Numbered from the stretch's first letter, positions 1 to 11,154 are shown. The stretch: 64,000 nt of DNA from Tepidicella baoligensis (GCF_013432195.1 NZ_JACCDB010000003.1:1-64000); one strand, 5' to 3'. A program made the numbers and translations. Notes: generated from the letters alone by a model not told the origin.

Positions 1-65
1 TGGAAATTTCGGAATGGTTTCTAATGAAATCAAGTACTTGCAGCGCTTCGTGTCGAACTCGGGAT
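1..65 (+). repeat. 65-bp inverted repeat, left copy
   Basis: This stretch is the reverse complement of 584-648 with only three mismatches (positions 22, 35 and 40 of this copy). The right copy begins exactly one base after the stop codon of an IS1634-type transposase remnant. The simplest reading is that the repeat is the terminal segment of that IS, and that a second, oppositely oriented copy of the IS lies just left of the window. Confidence 0.75.
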
Positions 66-370
66 CTATCGCCCTTTATCCATTTTGTAATGCATTGACA
101 ATGGGTGGCAGTACTTTACATACCCCAACGCTGATTTTAGGGGGGACTGCAGATACATACACACCAATAGATGCTTGTATCACTGCATTTGAAGGCTCGA
201 CTGTAAATATAAAAATTTACAACAACGCGACTCATGCTTGGGATGCACCCAATCCGCCAAGAACTATTTTTGCTCTAGGTCGTTCAATTTTTATGAGCTA
301 CGATCCGCGTGCGACTCAGGATGGAATTGAGCAAGCATGGAAGTTTTTGATTGAGAACATGAGGCTTTGA
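14..370 (+). pseudogene. Truncated dienelactone hydrolase family protein (C-terminal part)
   Basis: An open frame of 118 codons. From about position 66 it reads like the C-terminal half of a dienelactone hydrolase (alpha/beta hydrolase): an ALYPFC strand, then PTLILGGTADTYTP, which holds the likely catalytic Asp, then THAWD with the catalytic His. The nucleophile region (usually Cys or Ser in a G-x-C/S-x-G elbow) is missing. The first 17 codons lie in the 65-bp inverted repeat and do not look like hydrolase sequence, so the gene was probably cut there by an insertion element. Base composition is visibly AT-richer than the chromosome from 3 kb on, which suggests acquired DNA. Probably not functional. 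Confidence 0.6.
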
Positions 371-375
371 CGTCC

Positions 376-583
376 CTTTTGAAGTCCCCTTGAAAACCTG
401 AGCCACTTGGAAGTAGAGAATCCACCTCAACGGAGTCTCTACATGAAGAAATCCAGATTCAGCGAAGCGCAGATAGTCGGCATCCACAAGGAGGTCGAGC
501 TGGGCGCCAAGGTCGGCGAGACGTGCAGGAAGCACGGCATCAGCGAGCCGACTTACTTCAAGTGGAAGAACTAGTTCTCGGGC
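376..583 (+). mobile_element. IS3-family element remnant (left end and orfA start)
   Basis: The remnant starts near a TGAAGTCCCC sequence that resembles an IS3-type terminal repeat, continues through a short leader into the orfA start, and stops abruptly at 583 where the 65-bp repeat begins. No orfB and no right end are present. The left boundary is approximate. Confidence 0.5.
443..583 (+). pseudogene. IS3-family transposase OrfA fragment
   Basis: Translates as MKKSRFSEAQIVGI, then a CRKHGIS helix-turn-helix segment and TYFKWKN, the classic N-terminus of IS3-family OrfA. An in-frame TAG at 572-574 sits where the family usually has a Lys codon (KWKN-stop-FSG against KWK-K-YSG), so it looks like a nonsense mutation of AAG. 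The homology resumes for about three residues after the stop and ends where the inverted repeat starts. Broken in two ways. Confidence 0.65.
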
Positions 584-648
584 ATCCCGAGTTCGACACG
601 AAGCGCTGTAAGTGCTTGATTTCATTGGAAACCATTCCGAAATTTCCA
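584..648 (-). repeat. 65-bp inverted repeat, right copy
   Basis: Reverse complement of 1-65 with 62 of 65 positions identical. It directly abuts the stop codon (649-651) of the IS1634-like transposase remnant, in the position expected for the downstream end of that element. Confidence 0.75.
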
Positions 649-923
649 CTACAACAGGCTCAACTGGGCATCCGGTGCGGGCTTTCTGATGTTCATGGCC
701 GCCAGCAGCTCGGCTTGCTCGCGGTCGATGTTGGAGATGCCGCTGATCAGCACCCCCTGGTTGATGCTGACACTTTGGCGCTGTATCCGGCGCAGCTGCG
801 CCAGTGCGCTCTCGGGCGAGAGACTGTGACCGGCGGCCTTCAGGCGCTGGCGCATCACGCGGTAGAGGATCAGGGCCATGAAACAGATGCTGGCGTGAGC
901 ACGAATACGCTCAGGCAGGTCAT
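649..923 (-). pseudogene. IS1634-type transposase, C-terminal remnant
   Basis: The minus strand reads, without a start, LPERIRAHASICF, then ALILYRVMRQRLK and a tail ending in LSLL. This matches the C-terminal part of IS4/IS1634-like transposases, which have an RIRAH-x5-F-x-AL segment after the last catalytic residue. The N-terminal DDE core is absent and the frame is lost near 925, where unrelated sequence begins. The remnant should be inactive. Confidence 0.6.
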
Positions 924-1058
924 AAGGGCAAGGTAAACTGGACCGAGATAAAGTCTCAGGCAGAGTACAGGAAGGTTATGGGTGAGGTAAAGTCCCTCGC
1001 TGATACAAAGAAGCTTTCTATAGCAAAGTGGGAGCTACTTCACTATTCGCGGCGGTAA
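921..1058 (+). pseudogene. Unrecognised gene fragment (C-terminal end)
   Basis: A coherent reading frame without a start codon runs from the breakpoint with the IS remnant to a TAA at 1056-1058. It gives about 45 residues, beginning HKGKVNWTEIKSQAEYRK and ending LLHYSRR. It is Lys-rich and AT-richer than the chromosome. No family was recognised. It may be the 3' end of a gene whose start was removed by the neighbouring element. Confidence 0.3.
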
Positions 1059-1073
1059 CGAAGGTCAAATCCA

Positions 1074-1081
1074 CAAACGGC
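1074..1081. repeat. 8-bp target site duplication, left
   Basis: CAAACGGC immediately flanks the IS256-family element and is repeated exactly at 2416-2423. IS256-family insertions produce 8-9 bp duplications. Confidence 0.8.
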
Positions 1082-2415
1082 GGGGCTGTCCGAATTTTTG
1101 TGTAAACGGGTCGGACTTCAGTTGACGGAGATGCGGTCTCCGAACTGAATGGTAAATCGTGTCAGTGCGGCCTTCCAGTCCCGGATAGGCATGGTCCACT
1201 TCTGGCTGATGTTGCGCAAGGCCAGATAGAACAGCTTGGTCAGCGCTTCATCGCTGGGGAACGAACCCCGGTTCTTGGTCAGCTTCCTCAAGCTCATGTT
1301 CACCGACTCGATGGCATTGGTGGTGTAGATGACCTTGCGGATTTCGGGTGGGTAGTCAAAGAACGGTATCAGCCGACTCCAATTCCTGCGCCAGGACTGG
1401 CCGATGGGCAGGTATTCCGCATCCCAGCGGGCCTCGAATTCCCCGAGCATCAGCTCTGCCTCCTCGGCGGTGGCGGCCGTGTAGATGCGGCGCAGGTCGG
1501 CTGCCACCTCTTTGCGGCGCTTCCACGAGACGTAGTTCAGGCTGTGGCGCACCATGTGCACGATGCACAGCTGTACCACCGCCTTGGGGAATACCGCCTC
1601 AATCGCGTCGGGGAAACCTTTGAGCCCGTCAACGCAGGCGATGAAGATGTCCTGCACGCCACGGTTGCGCAGTTCGGTGACGACCTGCAGCCAGAACTTG
1701 GCCCCCTCGGTCTGGGCCAGCCACAGGCCCAGCACCTCCTTCTCACCCGTCATGGTGATGCCGATGGCCAGGTACACCGCCTTGACGCGCACCGCGCCCT
1801 CGCGCACCTTCACATGGATGCAGTCCAGGTAGACAATGGGGTAGATGGGTTCCAGCGGCCGGGACTGCCAGGCCTTGACCTCGTCGGCTACAGCGTCGGT
1901 CACCGAGGAAATCAGGCTGGGCGAGACCTCGGTGCCATACATCTCTTCGAGGTGGGCCTGTATCTCGCGCACCGTCAGGCCACGGGCGTACAGCGAGATG
2001 ATTTTGTCGTCGAAGCCGGCCCAGCGGGTCTGGTGCTTGGGAATCAGTTGCGGTTCGAAGCTGCCATGACGGTCGCGGGGCACCTCAATGGGCAGTTCAC
2101 CGAAATCGCCCTTGAGGGTCTTCTTGCTTTTGCCGTTGCGGGTGTTGCCACTGGCATTGGACACCGGCTCGTTACGTTCGTGGCCAAGGTGTTCGGTCAG
2201 TTCAGCATCCAGGGCTCGCTCGACCAGCAACTTGGTCAGTTGCTTGAGCAGGCCGTTGGCGCCTATGAGGTCTTCAGGTTTCTTGTAGTTGGCCAGCAGG
2301 CCGGACAACAGTTCTTCGGGTACGTCGTGTTTCTTGGTGCTCATGGTGCTTACGGACAGGCCGGCTTGCGCCGGCGGTGGATTGTCCGTATACACAAAAT
2401 TCAGCACACCCTCCA
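1082..2415 (-). mobile_element. IS256-family insertion sequence, apparently intact
   Basis: A 1334-bp element bounded by imperfect terminal inverted repeats. The 28 bases at 1082-1109 match the reverse complement of 2388-2415 at 21 of 28 positions, with a well conserved TTTTGTGT core. CAAACGGC flanks it on both sides. It carries a single transposase gene on the minus strand. The unmutated duplication and full-length transposase suggest a fairly recent insertion. Confidence 0.85.
1118..2344 (-). CDS. IS256-family transposase
   Basis: A 408-residue DDE transposase (Transposase_mut family), of the usual IS256 length. The first Asp is in IVYLDCIHVKVR, the second in FIACVDGLKGFPDAI, and the Glu in NAIESVNMSLRK; all three catalytic acids are present. 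A C/H motif (QLCIVHMVRHSL) typical of the family lies between the second Asp and the Glu. The start at MSTKKHDVPEELL was chosen because the longer frame would begin in the target duplication outside the element. Expected to be active. Confidence 0.9.
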   Translation of the reverse strand: MSTKKHDVPEELLSGLLANYKKPEDLIGANGLLKQLTKLLVERALDAELTEHLGHERNEPVSNASGNTRNGKSKKTLKGDFGELPIEVPRDRHGSFEPQLIPKHQTRWAGFDDKIISLYARGLTVREIQAHLEEMYGTEVSPSLISSVTDAVADEVKAWQSRPLEPIYPIVYLDCIHVKVREGAVRVKAVYLAIGITMTGEKEVLGLWLAQTEGAKFWLQVVTELRNRGVQDIFIACVDGLKGFPDAIEAVFPKAVVQLCIVHMVRHSLNYVSWKRRKEVAADLRRIYTAATAEEAELMLGEFEARWDAEYLPIGQSWRRNWSRLIPFFDYPPEIRKVIYTTNAIESVNMSLRKLTKNRGSFPSDEALTKLFYLALRNISQKWTMPIRDWKAALTRFTIQFGDRISVN

Positions 2416-2423
2416 AACGGCAG
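2416..2423. repeat. 8-bp target site duplication, right
   Basis: Exact second copy of CAAACGGC (1074-1081), directly after the end of the IS256-family element. Confidence 0.8.
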
Positions 2424-2558
2424 GTTGAAACGCTACCAGCACCACAGCATCACGGATATTTATTCAACCCATGAGGCATAACCCTGCGCTCTACCGGACA
2501 TTGCACGATAAAGCCACGCAGCGCCGGGGACCTCCACGTTAGGCCACACGAAAACCAC

Positions 2559-2987
2559 ATGAGCATCAAACACCAGGGATCGTGCCTCTGTGGAGGTATC
2601 AGCTTCAACATACACGGCCCATTGGCGCCGATTCAGGTTTGCCACTGCTCTCAATGCAGGCAAGCCCAGGGCGGACCCGTCGCCACAAACATTCCCGTTG
2701 AAGCATCAAACTTTGAGTTTTTAAAGGGCCAAGAGTTGCTGCAGCAGTACGAATCGTCACCCGGCAAAATTCGGGCGTTCTGCAAAGTCTGCGGCTCCCC
2801 GTTGTACAGCAAGCGGGATACACGGCCAGGCATCTTGCGTATCAGGGCTGGCCTTTTGCGTGAGCCTGTTGGCTCGCACCTTGGCTTCCAAGCATTCACC
2901 AACTCAAAAGCCAGCTGGTGGCCAATCGTGGCAGGCATACCGGAGTACCCAGAAGGCGCCCCGCAGAACGCCCAGCAAAATCCATGA
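2559..2987 (+). CDS. GFA family protein (CENP-V/GFA zinc-binding domain)
   Basis: A 142-residue protein of the glutathione-dependent formaldehyde-activating enzyme-like family. Zinc-ligand clusters are visible: SCLCGG near residues 9-12, CHCSQC near 28-33, and CKVCGSPLY in the middle. The family binds zinc and is mostly of unknown substrate; a role in formaldehyde or S-(hydroxymethyl)glutathione metabolism is not shown by the sequence. The length is normal for the family. The gene stands alone between the IS element and transketolase, on the same strand as tkt. Confidence 0.8.
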   Translation: MSIKHQGSCLCGGISFNIHGPLAPIQVCHCSQCRQAQGGPVATNIPVEASNFEFLKGQELLQQYESSPGKIRAFCKVCGSPLYSKRDTRPGILRIRAGLLREPVGSHLGFQAFTNSKASWWPIVAGIPEYPEGAPQNAQQNP

Positions 2988-3120
2988 GTCACCGCTTGCG
3001 CACAACAGCCAGGGGTCCCAGGCCCCGGGCGCGGCAGCCTGTCTGTGGCCCCCGGTTAAAATAAAGAGTTTCCCTCCCCACTGCGGCCGAACGGGTTCGC
3101 GCCGCCACTTCGAGGTTCTG

Positions 3121-6226
<3,106 letters not shown>

Positions 6227-6260
6227 CGGCCTGAAGCCACCGGCTCGGGGCGGGTCCGTC

Positions 6261-6980
6261 TCAGGGGCAGCGTTGCAGAGGGCGGTCCCGCAGTATGCCC
6301 ATGGCTTCGATCCGGCGCCGTTGTGCATCGGTCACGCCTTCGAGACGCAGGGTGTAGACCACCGTGTCCGGCCGTTCCTGCACCACCCGGGCACCCGCCA
6401 CGCCTTGCCGGCTGAGGTCGGCGAGCGCCCGCTGCGCCGCTTCCCGCGTGGAGTAAGTGCCCAGCGCCAGCCCCGGGGACAGGCTGGGCAACGACAATTC
6501 GCGGTGGTCGATGTTGGCCCGGCGCAATTCGCTGCGGCGTTGTTGCAGGGCGGCGTCGTTGGGGAATGGACCGAGATAGACGATCCAGCGCGCTGGCAGC
6601 AGACTTTCGGTGAGGTTCCAACGCCCGTTCATGCCGTCCATGTGTTCCAGTGCAGCCCGCACCAGCACTTCCTGCGCGGGCGGCAGCCCCGTGGCCTGCC
6701 AGCAGGTGGCCGGCAGAGGCGGTGAAGCGTCCAAGGCGGGCGGGGTGGGTTCGGCATCAGGCGGCTCGGGTTCGGGGCCCTGGGTGGCTGTTGGGAAAGA
6801 AGCGGTTTCGCCTCCCGCGGCATTCAGGACCACGAGCGCCTCGGGGGCCACTTGCTGGGCCAGCCGCTGGGGCTCGCGCGGATCGTGTGGGGCCCAGCCC
6901 AGCCCCGCCAGATGACCTTGCGTGTAGCCCCAGAAGGCCAGGTTGGCCAGCAGCAGGATCAGCACCAGCGCCCTCAGCAC
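6261..6980 (-). CDS. SPOR domain-containing inner-membrane protein
   Basis: About 239 residues. An N-terminal hydrophobic helix (LVLILLLANLAFWGY) is followed by a Pro/Ala/Glu-rich linker. The C-terminal SPOR-like domain spans roughly residues 150-225 (WIVYLGPFPND, LALGTYSTREAAQRALADL). SPOR domains bind denuded peptidoglycan strands at division sites. The GTG start at 6980 lies inside the end of birA (stop 6974-6976), giving a 7-nt overlap and probable translational coupling. It is the last gene of the minus-strand SET-birA-SPOR operon. Its exact division role is unknown. Confidence 0.75.
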   Translation of the reverse strand: MLRALVLILLLANLAFWGYTQGHLAGLGWAPHDPREPQRLAQQVAPEALVVLNAAGGETASFPTATQGPEPEPPDAEPTPPALDASPPLPATCWQATGLPPAQEVLVRAALEHMDGMNGRWNLTESLLPARWIVYLGPFPNDAALQQRRSELRRANIDHRELSLPSLSPGLALGTYSTREAAQRALADLSRQGVAGARVVQERPDTVVYTLRLEGVTDAQRRRIEAMGILRDRPLQRCP

Positions 6981-7777
6981 GGGCGTACACTCACTTCCTG
7001 CTGCACCACGGCCACGCGCCCGCAGGGCCCTTGCAGCCACAGGGCACCGTCCGCCCGAACACCGTCGGCCATACCCTCCTGCCCGTCGGACAGGCGCACC
7101 GCCCGACCGCGCAGGGCGTCTCGCTGGCTGAACCGGGCCTGGAAGGCGGCAAAGCCCTCCCGTTCGAACACCAAGAGGTCGCGTACCAGCGCGGGCAACA
7201 CCCGGGCCAGCCAGCCGCCGGCCGTCAGCGCAACCTGGGGAGCCAGTGTGTGCAGGCCCACAGCGGGCATGGGTGCAGCCCCGTGGAGATCGGGGGGCGT
7301 TTCGGGCAGTTTGGGCGTGGTGACGTTGAGGCCGATGCCGATGATGGCGTAGCGCCCAGAGCCCACGTTGGCCGTCTCCACCAGGATGCCGCCCAGCTTG
7401 CGGTCCTGCCACCACAGATCGTTGGGCCATTTCAGGCGCACATCGGGATGCAGTGCCTCCGCCAGGCTCACGCCGACTGCCAGCGACAGGCCAGACCAAT
7501 CGGCGGGCCGCAGCGGCAACCCGAGTGAGAACGTCAGCGACCCTCCCGGCCGGCTCACCCAGTTGCGGCCTCGCCGGCCTCTCCCTGCGGTTTGCTCGGC
7601 GGCCACCAACAGCAACGGATCGGCCAGTCCCTGACGGGCGCGGCGCATCAGCTCCGTGTTGGTCGAGTCGATCGTGGGCAGGACCTCGATCGCGAAACCC
7701 GGCCACAGTGGGGCGACGGCTTGCCAGAGGGTTTCCGCAGCAGCGTGCAGATCGGCCAGGGCGCGTTGTGGCGTCAT
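6974..7777 (-). CDS. birA: Biotin--[acetyl-CoA-carboxylase] ligase (BirA, no DNA-binding domain)
   Basis: Activates biotin to biotinyl-AMP and attaches it to the carboxylase carrier protein. About 267 residues. The ligase core shows STNTELMRR, the glycine-rich GRGRRGRNWVS adenylate loop, the KWPNDLWW motif and KLGGILVE. There is no N-terminal winged-helix domain, so this is a group I ligase without repressor function. The ATG at 7777 overlaps the TGA of the SET gene (ATGA), which supports this start over the longer open frame. Confidence 0.88.
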   Translation of the reverse strand: MTPQRALADLHAAAETLWQAVAPLWPGFAIEVLPTIDSTNTELMRRARQGLADPLLLVAAEQTAGRGRRGRNWVSRPGGSLTFSLGLPLRPADWSGLSLAVGVSLAEALHPDVRLKWPNDLWWQDRKLGGILVETANVGSGRYAIIGIGLNVTTPKLPETPPDLHGAAPMPAVGLHTLAPQVALTAGGWLARVLPALVRDLLVFEREGFAAFQARFSQRDALRGRAVRLSDGQEGMADGVRADGALWLQGPCGRVAVVQQEVSVRPC

Positions 7778-8307
7778 GATGGGGCGCGCGGGCGGCGTGA
7801 AGAGGGCGCCCGGCGCGGTTGGCGAGCCTTGGGAGCCAGCAGCGTGCCTCGGCAGCGGGGTGTGCCGCACCAGCAGGCATAGTCGGCCTTCAGTTGGGCG
7901 GTGTAGGGCTCGTCGATCACCAGGCCGTAGTCGTAGAACAGCTCCTCGCCGGCAGCGATGTCGCGCAGCGCCTTGATGAACACCCGGCCATCGGGCGTCT
8001 GCTCGGCCTCGCAGTTGGGGGTGCAGCTGTGGTTGATCCAGCGCGAGGCGTTGCCGCCAAACTTGGCATCGATCACGCGCCCGTCGTCGATGTGGAAGTA
8101 AAACGTGTGTGTGGGGTGGGCGGGGTCGTGCGGGTGGCGGCGCAACGCCTCCGCCCAGGAAATGACCTCGCCCGTGTATTCGATCAGCCGCTCCCCAGCC
8201 TTCAGCGGGCGCAGTGCGAACACGCCCTTGCCGTGCACGCCGGAGCGGCGGATCTGGAGCCGACGGCCTGCGGGCCGGGGGGCATGGAGAGCGGTTTGAG
8301 CGGGCAC
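7774..8307 (-). CDS. SET domain-containing protein (putative lysine methyltransferase)
   Basis: A 177-residue protein made almost entirely of a SET domain with a post-SET motif. GVHGKGVFAL and LIEYTGEVISW are near the N-terminus. The ASRWINHSCTPNCEA block carries the NHSC S-adenosylmethionine/pseudoknot motif near residue 90, GEELFYDYG carries the catalytic Tyr, and CWCGTPRCRG supplies post-SET cysteines. SET enzymes methylate lysines using SAM; no bacterial substrate can be inferred. The start is GTG. Its stop overlaps the birA start by 4 nt, so it leads a three-gene operon. It is divergent from topB. Confidence 0.82.
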   Translation of the reverse strand: MPAQTALHAPRPAGRRLQIRRSGVHGKGVFALRPLKAGERLIEYTGEVISWAEALRRHPHDPAHPTHTFYFHIDDGRVIDAKFGGNASRWINHSCTPNCEAEQTPDGRVFIKALRDIAAGEELFYDYGLVIDEPYTAQLKADYACWCGTPRCRGTLLAPKARQPRRAPSSRRPRAPS

Positions 8308-8338
8308 GTGCGGAAATTTGGTAACGTTATTTCATGCC

Positions 8339-8378
8339 TGCGCGCGCACGTGTGCGCACCGGTGCGCGTGCGCGCGCA
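8339..8378. promoter_or_regulatory. Alternating purine-pyrimidine hairpin between the SET operon and topB
   Basis: A 40-nt tract of almost unbroken pyrimidine-purine steps (TG/CG/CA). The left arm TGCGCGCGCACG-tgtg-CGCACC pairs with the right arm GGTGCGCGTGCGCGCGCA: an 18-bp stem with a 4-nt bulge and practically no loop. Such a tract can form Z-DNA or a cruciform. It lies in the divergent promoter region, ending 18 nt before the topB start codon. Confidence 0.6.
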
Positions 8379-8396
8379 TGGGAGTGGATTGTAGAG

Positions 8397-11108
8397 ATGA
8401 ATGCGAAAGATATGACAAAGACGCTGGTGATCGCCGAAAAGCCGTCCGTGGCCCAGGACATCGTGCGGGCGCTGACGCCCGTGGCGGGCAAGTTCGAGAA
8501 ACACGAGGACTATTTTGAGAACGACCGCTACGTCGTCACCTCGGCTGTGGGGCACCTGGTGGAAATCGCTGCCCCAGAAGCCTACGACGTCAAGCGCGGC
8601 AAGTGGAGCTTTGCCCACCTTCCGGTGATCCCGCCGCACTTCGAACTCAAGCCCATCGACAAGACCAAATCGCGCCTCAATGCGGTGGTCAAGCTGGCCA
8701 AGCGCAAGGACGTGGGCACCTTGGTCAACGCTTGCGACGCCGGTCGTGAGGGTGAGCTGATCTTTCGCCTGATCGAGCAATACGCCGGGGGCGCCAAGGG
8801 CCTGAACAAGCCGGTGCAGCGGCTGTGGCTGCAATCCATGACACCGCAGGCCATACGCGAGGGCTTCGAGCAGCTGCGCAGCGACGAGCAGATGCGCCCC
8901 TTGGCCGACGCCGCGCGCAGCCGCTCCGAGGCCGACTGGCTGGTGGGCATCAACGGCACCCGCGCCATGACCGCCTTCAACAGCCGTGATGGCGGTTTTT
9001 TCCTGACCACCGTGGGCCGGGTGCAGACGCCCACGCTGGCCGTGGTGGTGGAGCGTGAGGAAAAGATCCGTGCGTTCAAGAGCCGCAACTACTGGGAAAT
9101 CCACGCCACCTTCGGGGCCCAGGCCGGCCAGTACCCGGGCAAGTGGTTCGATCCGGCGTTCAAAAAGCCCACGGCCCAGCAGATCGAAGACGGTGCCGAC
9201 GCCGAACTCAAGGCCGACCGGCTGTGGACCGAAGCCGAGGCGCAGGCCATTGCCCAGGCCGTGCGCGGTCGGCCTGCCAGCGTGACCGAAGAGTCCAAGC
9301 CAACCACCCAGGCCAGCGGCCTGCTGTACGACCTCACCAGCCTGCAGCGCGAGGCCAACAGCCGTTTCGGCTTCCCGGCCAAGATGACGCTGCAACTGGC
9401 CCAGAGCCTGTACGAAAAGCACAAGGCCCTGACCTATCCGCGTACCGACAGCCGCGCCCTGCCCGAAGACTATCTGAGCACCGTCGAGCAGACGTTCGAG
9501 ATGCTGGCGGCCAGCCCGTTGAACCACCTGGCGCCGCATGCGAGGCTGGCGTTGAGCCAGGGCTACGTCAAGCCCAGCAAGCGCGTGTTCGACAACAGCA
9601 AGGTGAGCGATCACTTCGCCATCATTCCCACGTTGCAGGCCCCCAGCGGTCTGAGCGAGGCCGAGCAGAAGCTCTACGATCTGGTGGTGCGGCGCTTCAT
9701 CGCGGTGTTCTACCCGCCGGCCGAATTCCTGGTGACCACCCGCATCACCCAGGTCGAGGTGCCGGGCGCTACCCACCATTTCAAGACCGAAGGCAAGGTG
9801 CTGCTCAAACCCGGCTGGATGGCGGTGTATGGCAAGGAGGCTGCGGCCGATGTGCAAGACGCCAAGGACGGCGACAAAGGCCAGAATTTGGTGGCCGTGC
9901 AACCCGGCGAGACGGTGCGCACCGAGGACGCACTGGTGAAAGCCCTCAAAACCCGGCCGCCCGCGCGCTACACCGAAGCCACCTTGCTGGCCGCCATGGA
10001 AGGCGCCGGCAAGATGGTGGACGACGAGGAGCTGCGCAACGCCATGGCCGACAAGGGGCTGGGCACCCCCGCCACGCGGGCGGCCATCATCGAGGGCTTG
10101 CTGACCGAGAAATACCTGTTGCGCGAGGGCCGGGAGCTCGTGCCCACGGCCAAAGCCTTCCAACTGATGACGCTGCTGCGCGGCCTGGGGGTGGAAGAGC
10201 TCTCCAGGCCGGAACTCACGGGCGAGTGGGAGCACAAGCTCTCGCTCATGGAGCGCGGCCAGCTCAGCCGCGAAGCCTTCATGCGCGAGATCGCCGAGAT
10301 GACGGAGCACATCGTCAAGAAAGCGAAGGAATACGACCGCGACACCGTGCCCGGCAACTACGCCACCCTGCGCACGCCCTGCCCCCATTGCGGCGGCGTG
10401 GTGAAAGAAAACTACCGGCGTTTCGCCTGTACCGGCGCCGACGGGCAGAGCGAAGGATGCGGGTTTTCCTTCGGCAAATCACCCGGCGGGCGCACCTTCG
10501 AAATCGACGAGGCCGAAGCCTTGCTGCGAGACCGCCGCATCGGACCGTTGGACGGCTTCCGCTCCAAAGCCGGCTGGCCCTTCGTGGCGGAGCTGGTGCT
10601 CAAGTTCAGCGAAGCCGACCGGAACTGGAAACTCGAATTCGATTTCGGCGACGACAAGGCCGAGGAGGAAAGCGGCGAGCTGGCCGACTTCAGTGCCGCC
10701 GAGGCGCTGGGCCCCTGCCCCAAATGCGGCAGTCCGGTGCATGCGCACGGCAACAACTATGTGTGCAGCAAGGCCGTTCCCACGCTGGCGCAACCCACAC
10801 CGAGCTGCGATTTCAAGACCGGCATCACCATTTTGCAGCAGGCAATCACGCCCGAGCAGATGCGCAAACTGCTGAGCACCGGCAAGACCGACCTGCTGGA
10901 CCAATTCGTCTCCAACAAGACGCGCCGTGCTTTCAAAGCTTACCTGGTTTGGGACCCGGGCGCGGGCAAGGTGACGTTCGAGTTCGAGCCGCGCGAGAGC
11001 AAATACCCGCCGCGCAAGACGGCGGCAGCCAAGGCCCCGGCCAAGACCGCGGTGAAAACCGCTGCCCGGAAAACCCCCGCCAAGAAGGCGACACGCAAAG
11101 CGGCCTGA
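8397..11108 (+). CDS. topB: DNA topoisomerase III
   Basis: A type IA topoisomerase of about 903 residues that decatenates DNA and resolves recombination intermediates. The Toprim domain starts at KTLVIAEKPSVAQDI, and DAGREGELIFR follows. The catalytic Tyr is in LTYPRTDSR. Two cysteine-containing C-terminal zinc-ribbon-like segments follow (CPHCGGVV...C and CPKCGSPV...C). The extreme C-terminus is a Lys/Ala/Pro-rich tail, common in betaproteobacterial TopB and probably DNA-binding. The start at MNAKDMTKTL was preferred over an upstream ATG at 8334, which would place the hairpin inside the gene. Confidence 0.93.
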   Translation: MNAKDMTKTLVIAEKPSVAQDIVRALTPVAGKFEKHEDYFENDRYVVTSAVGHLVEIAAPEAYDVKRGKWSFAHLPVIPPHFELKPIDKTKSRLNAVVKLAKRKDVGTLVNACDAGREGELIFRLIEQYAGGAKGLNKPVQRLWLQSMTPQAIREGFEQLRSDEQMRPLADAARSRSEADWLVGINGTRAMTAFNSRDGGFFLTTVGRVQTPTLAVVVEREEKIRAFKSRNYWEIHATFGAQAGQYPGKWFDPAFKKPTAQQIEDGADAELKADRLWTEAEAQAIAQAVRGRPASVTEESKPTTQASGLLYDLTSLQREANSRFGFPAKMTLQLAQSLYEKHKALTYPRTDSRALPEDYLSTVEQTFEMLAASPLNHLAPHARLALSQGYVKPSKRVFDNSKVSDHFAIIPTLQAPSGLSEAEQKLYDLVVRRFIAVFYPPAEFLVTTRITQVEVPGATHHFKTEGKVLLKPGWMAVYGKEAAADVQDAKDGDKGQNLVAVQPGETVRTEDALVKALKTRPPARYTEATLLAAMEGAGKMVDDEELRNAMADKGLGTPATRAAIIEGLLTEKYLLREGRELVPTAKAFQLMTLLRGLGVEELSRPELTGEWEHKLSLMERGQLSREAFMREIAEMTEHIVKKAKEYDRDTVPGNYATLRTPCPHCGGVVKENYRRFACTGADGQSEGCGFSFGKSPGGRTFEIDEAEALLRDRRIGPLDGFRSKAGWPFVAELVLKFSEADRNWKLEFDFGDDKAEEESGELADFSAAEALGPCPKCGSPVHAHGNNYVCSKAVPTLAQPTPSCDFKTGITILQQAITPEQMRKLLSTGKTDLLDQFVSNKTRRAFKAYLVWDPGAGKVTFEFEPRESKYPPRKTAAAKAPAKTAVKTAARKTPAKKATRKAA

Positions 11109-11154
11109 GGCCCTATCATCACGTCTGGATGCATCACTACGCGGAGATCTTTGC

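Noticed and set aside
2475-2544. Integron attC-like site before the GFA gene (GCATAAC ... GTTAGGC, with the ORF starting 15 nt later)
   Set aside because: The right core GTTAGGC is exact, but the left core has a mismatch at a key position and the sequence between does not fold into the expected L''/L' stems. No matching site follows the GFA gene.
8202-10388. Minus-strand open frame of 728 codons opposite topB
   Set aside because: Mirror of the topB coding sequence with no family motifs and no plausible start context.
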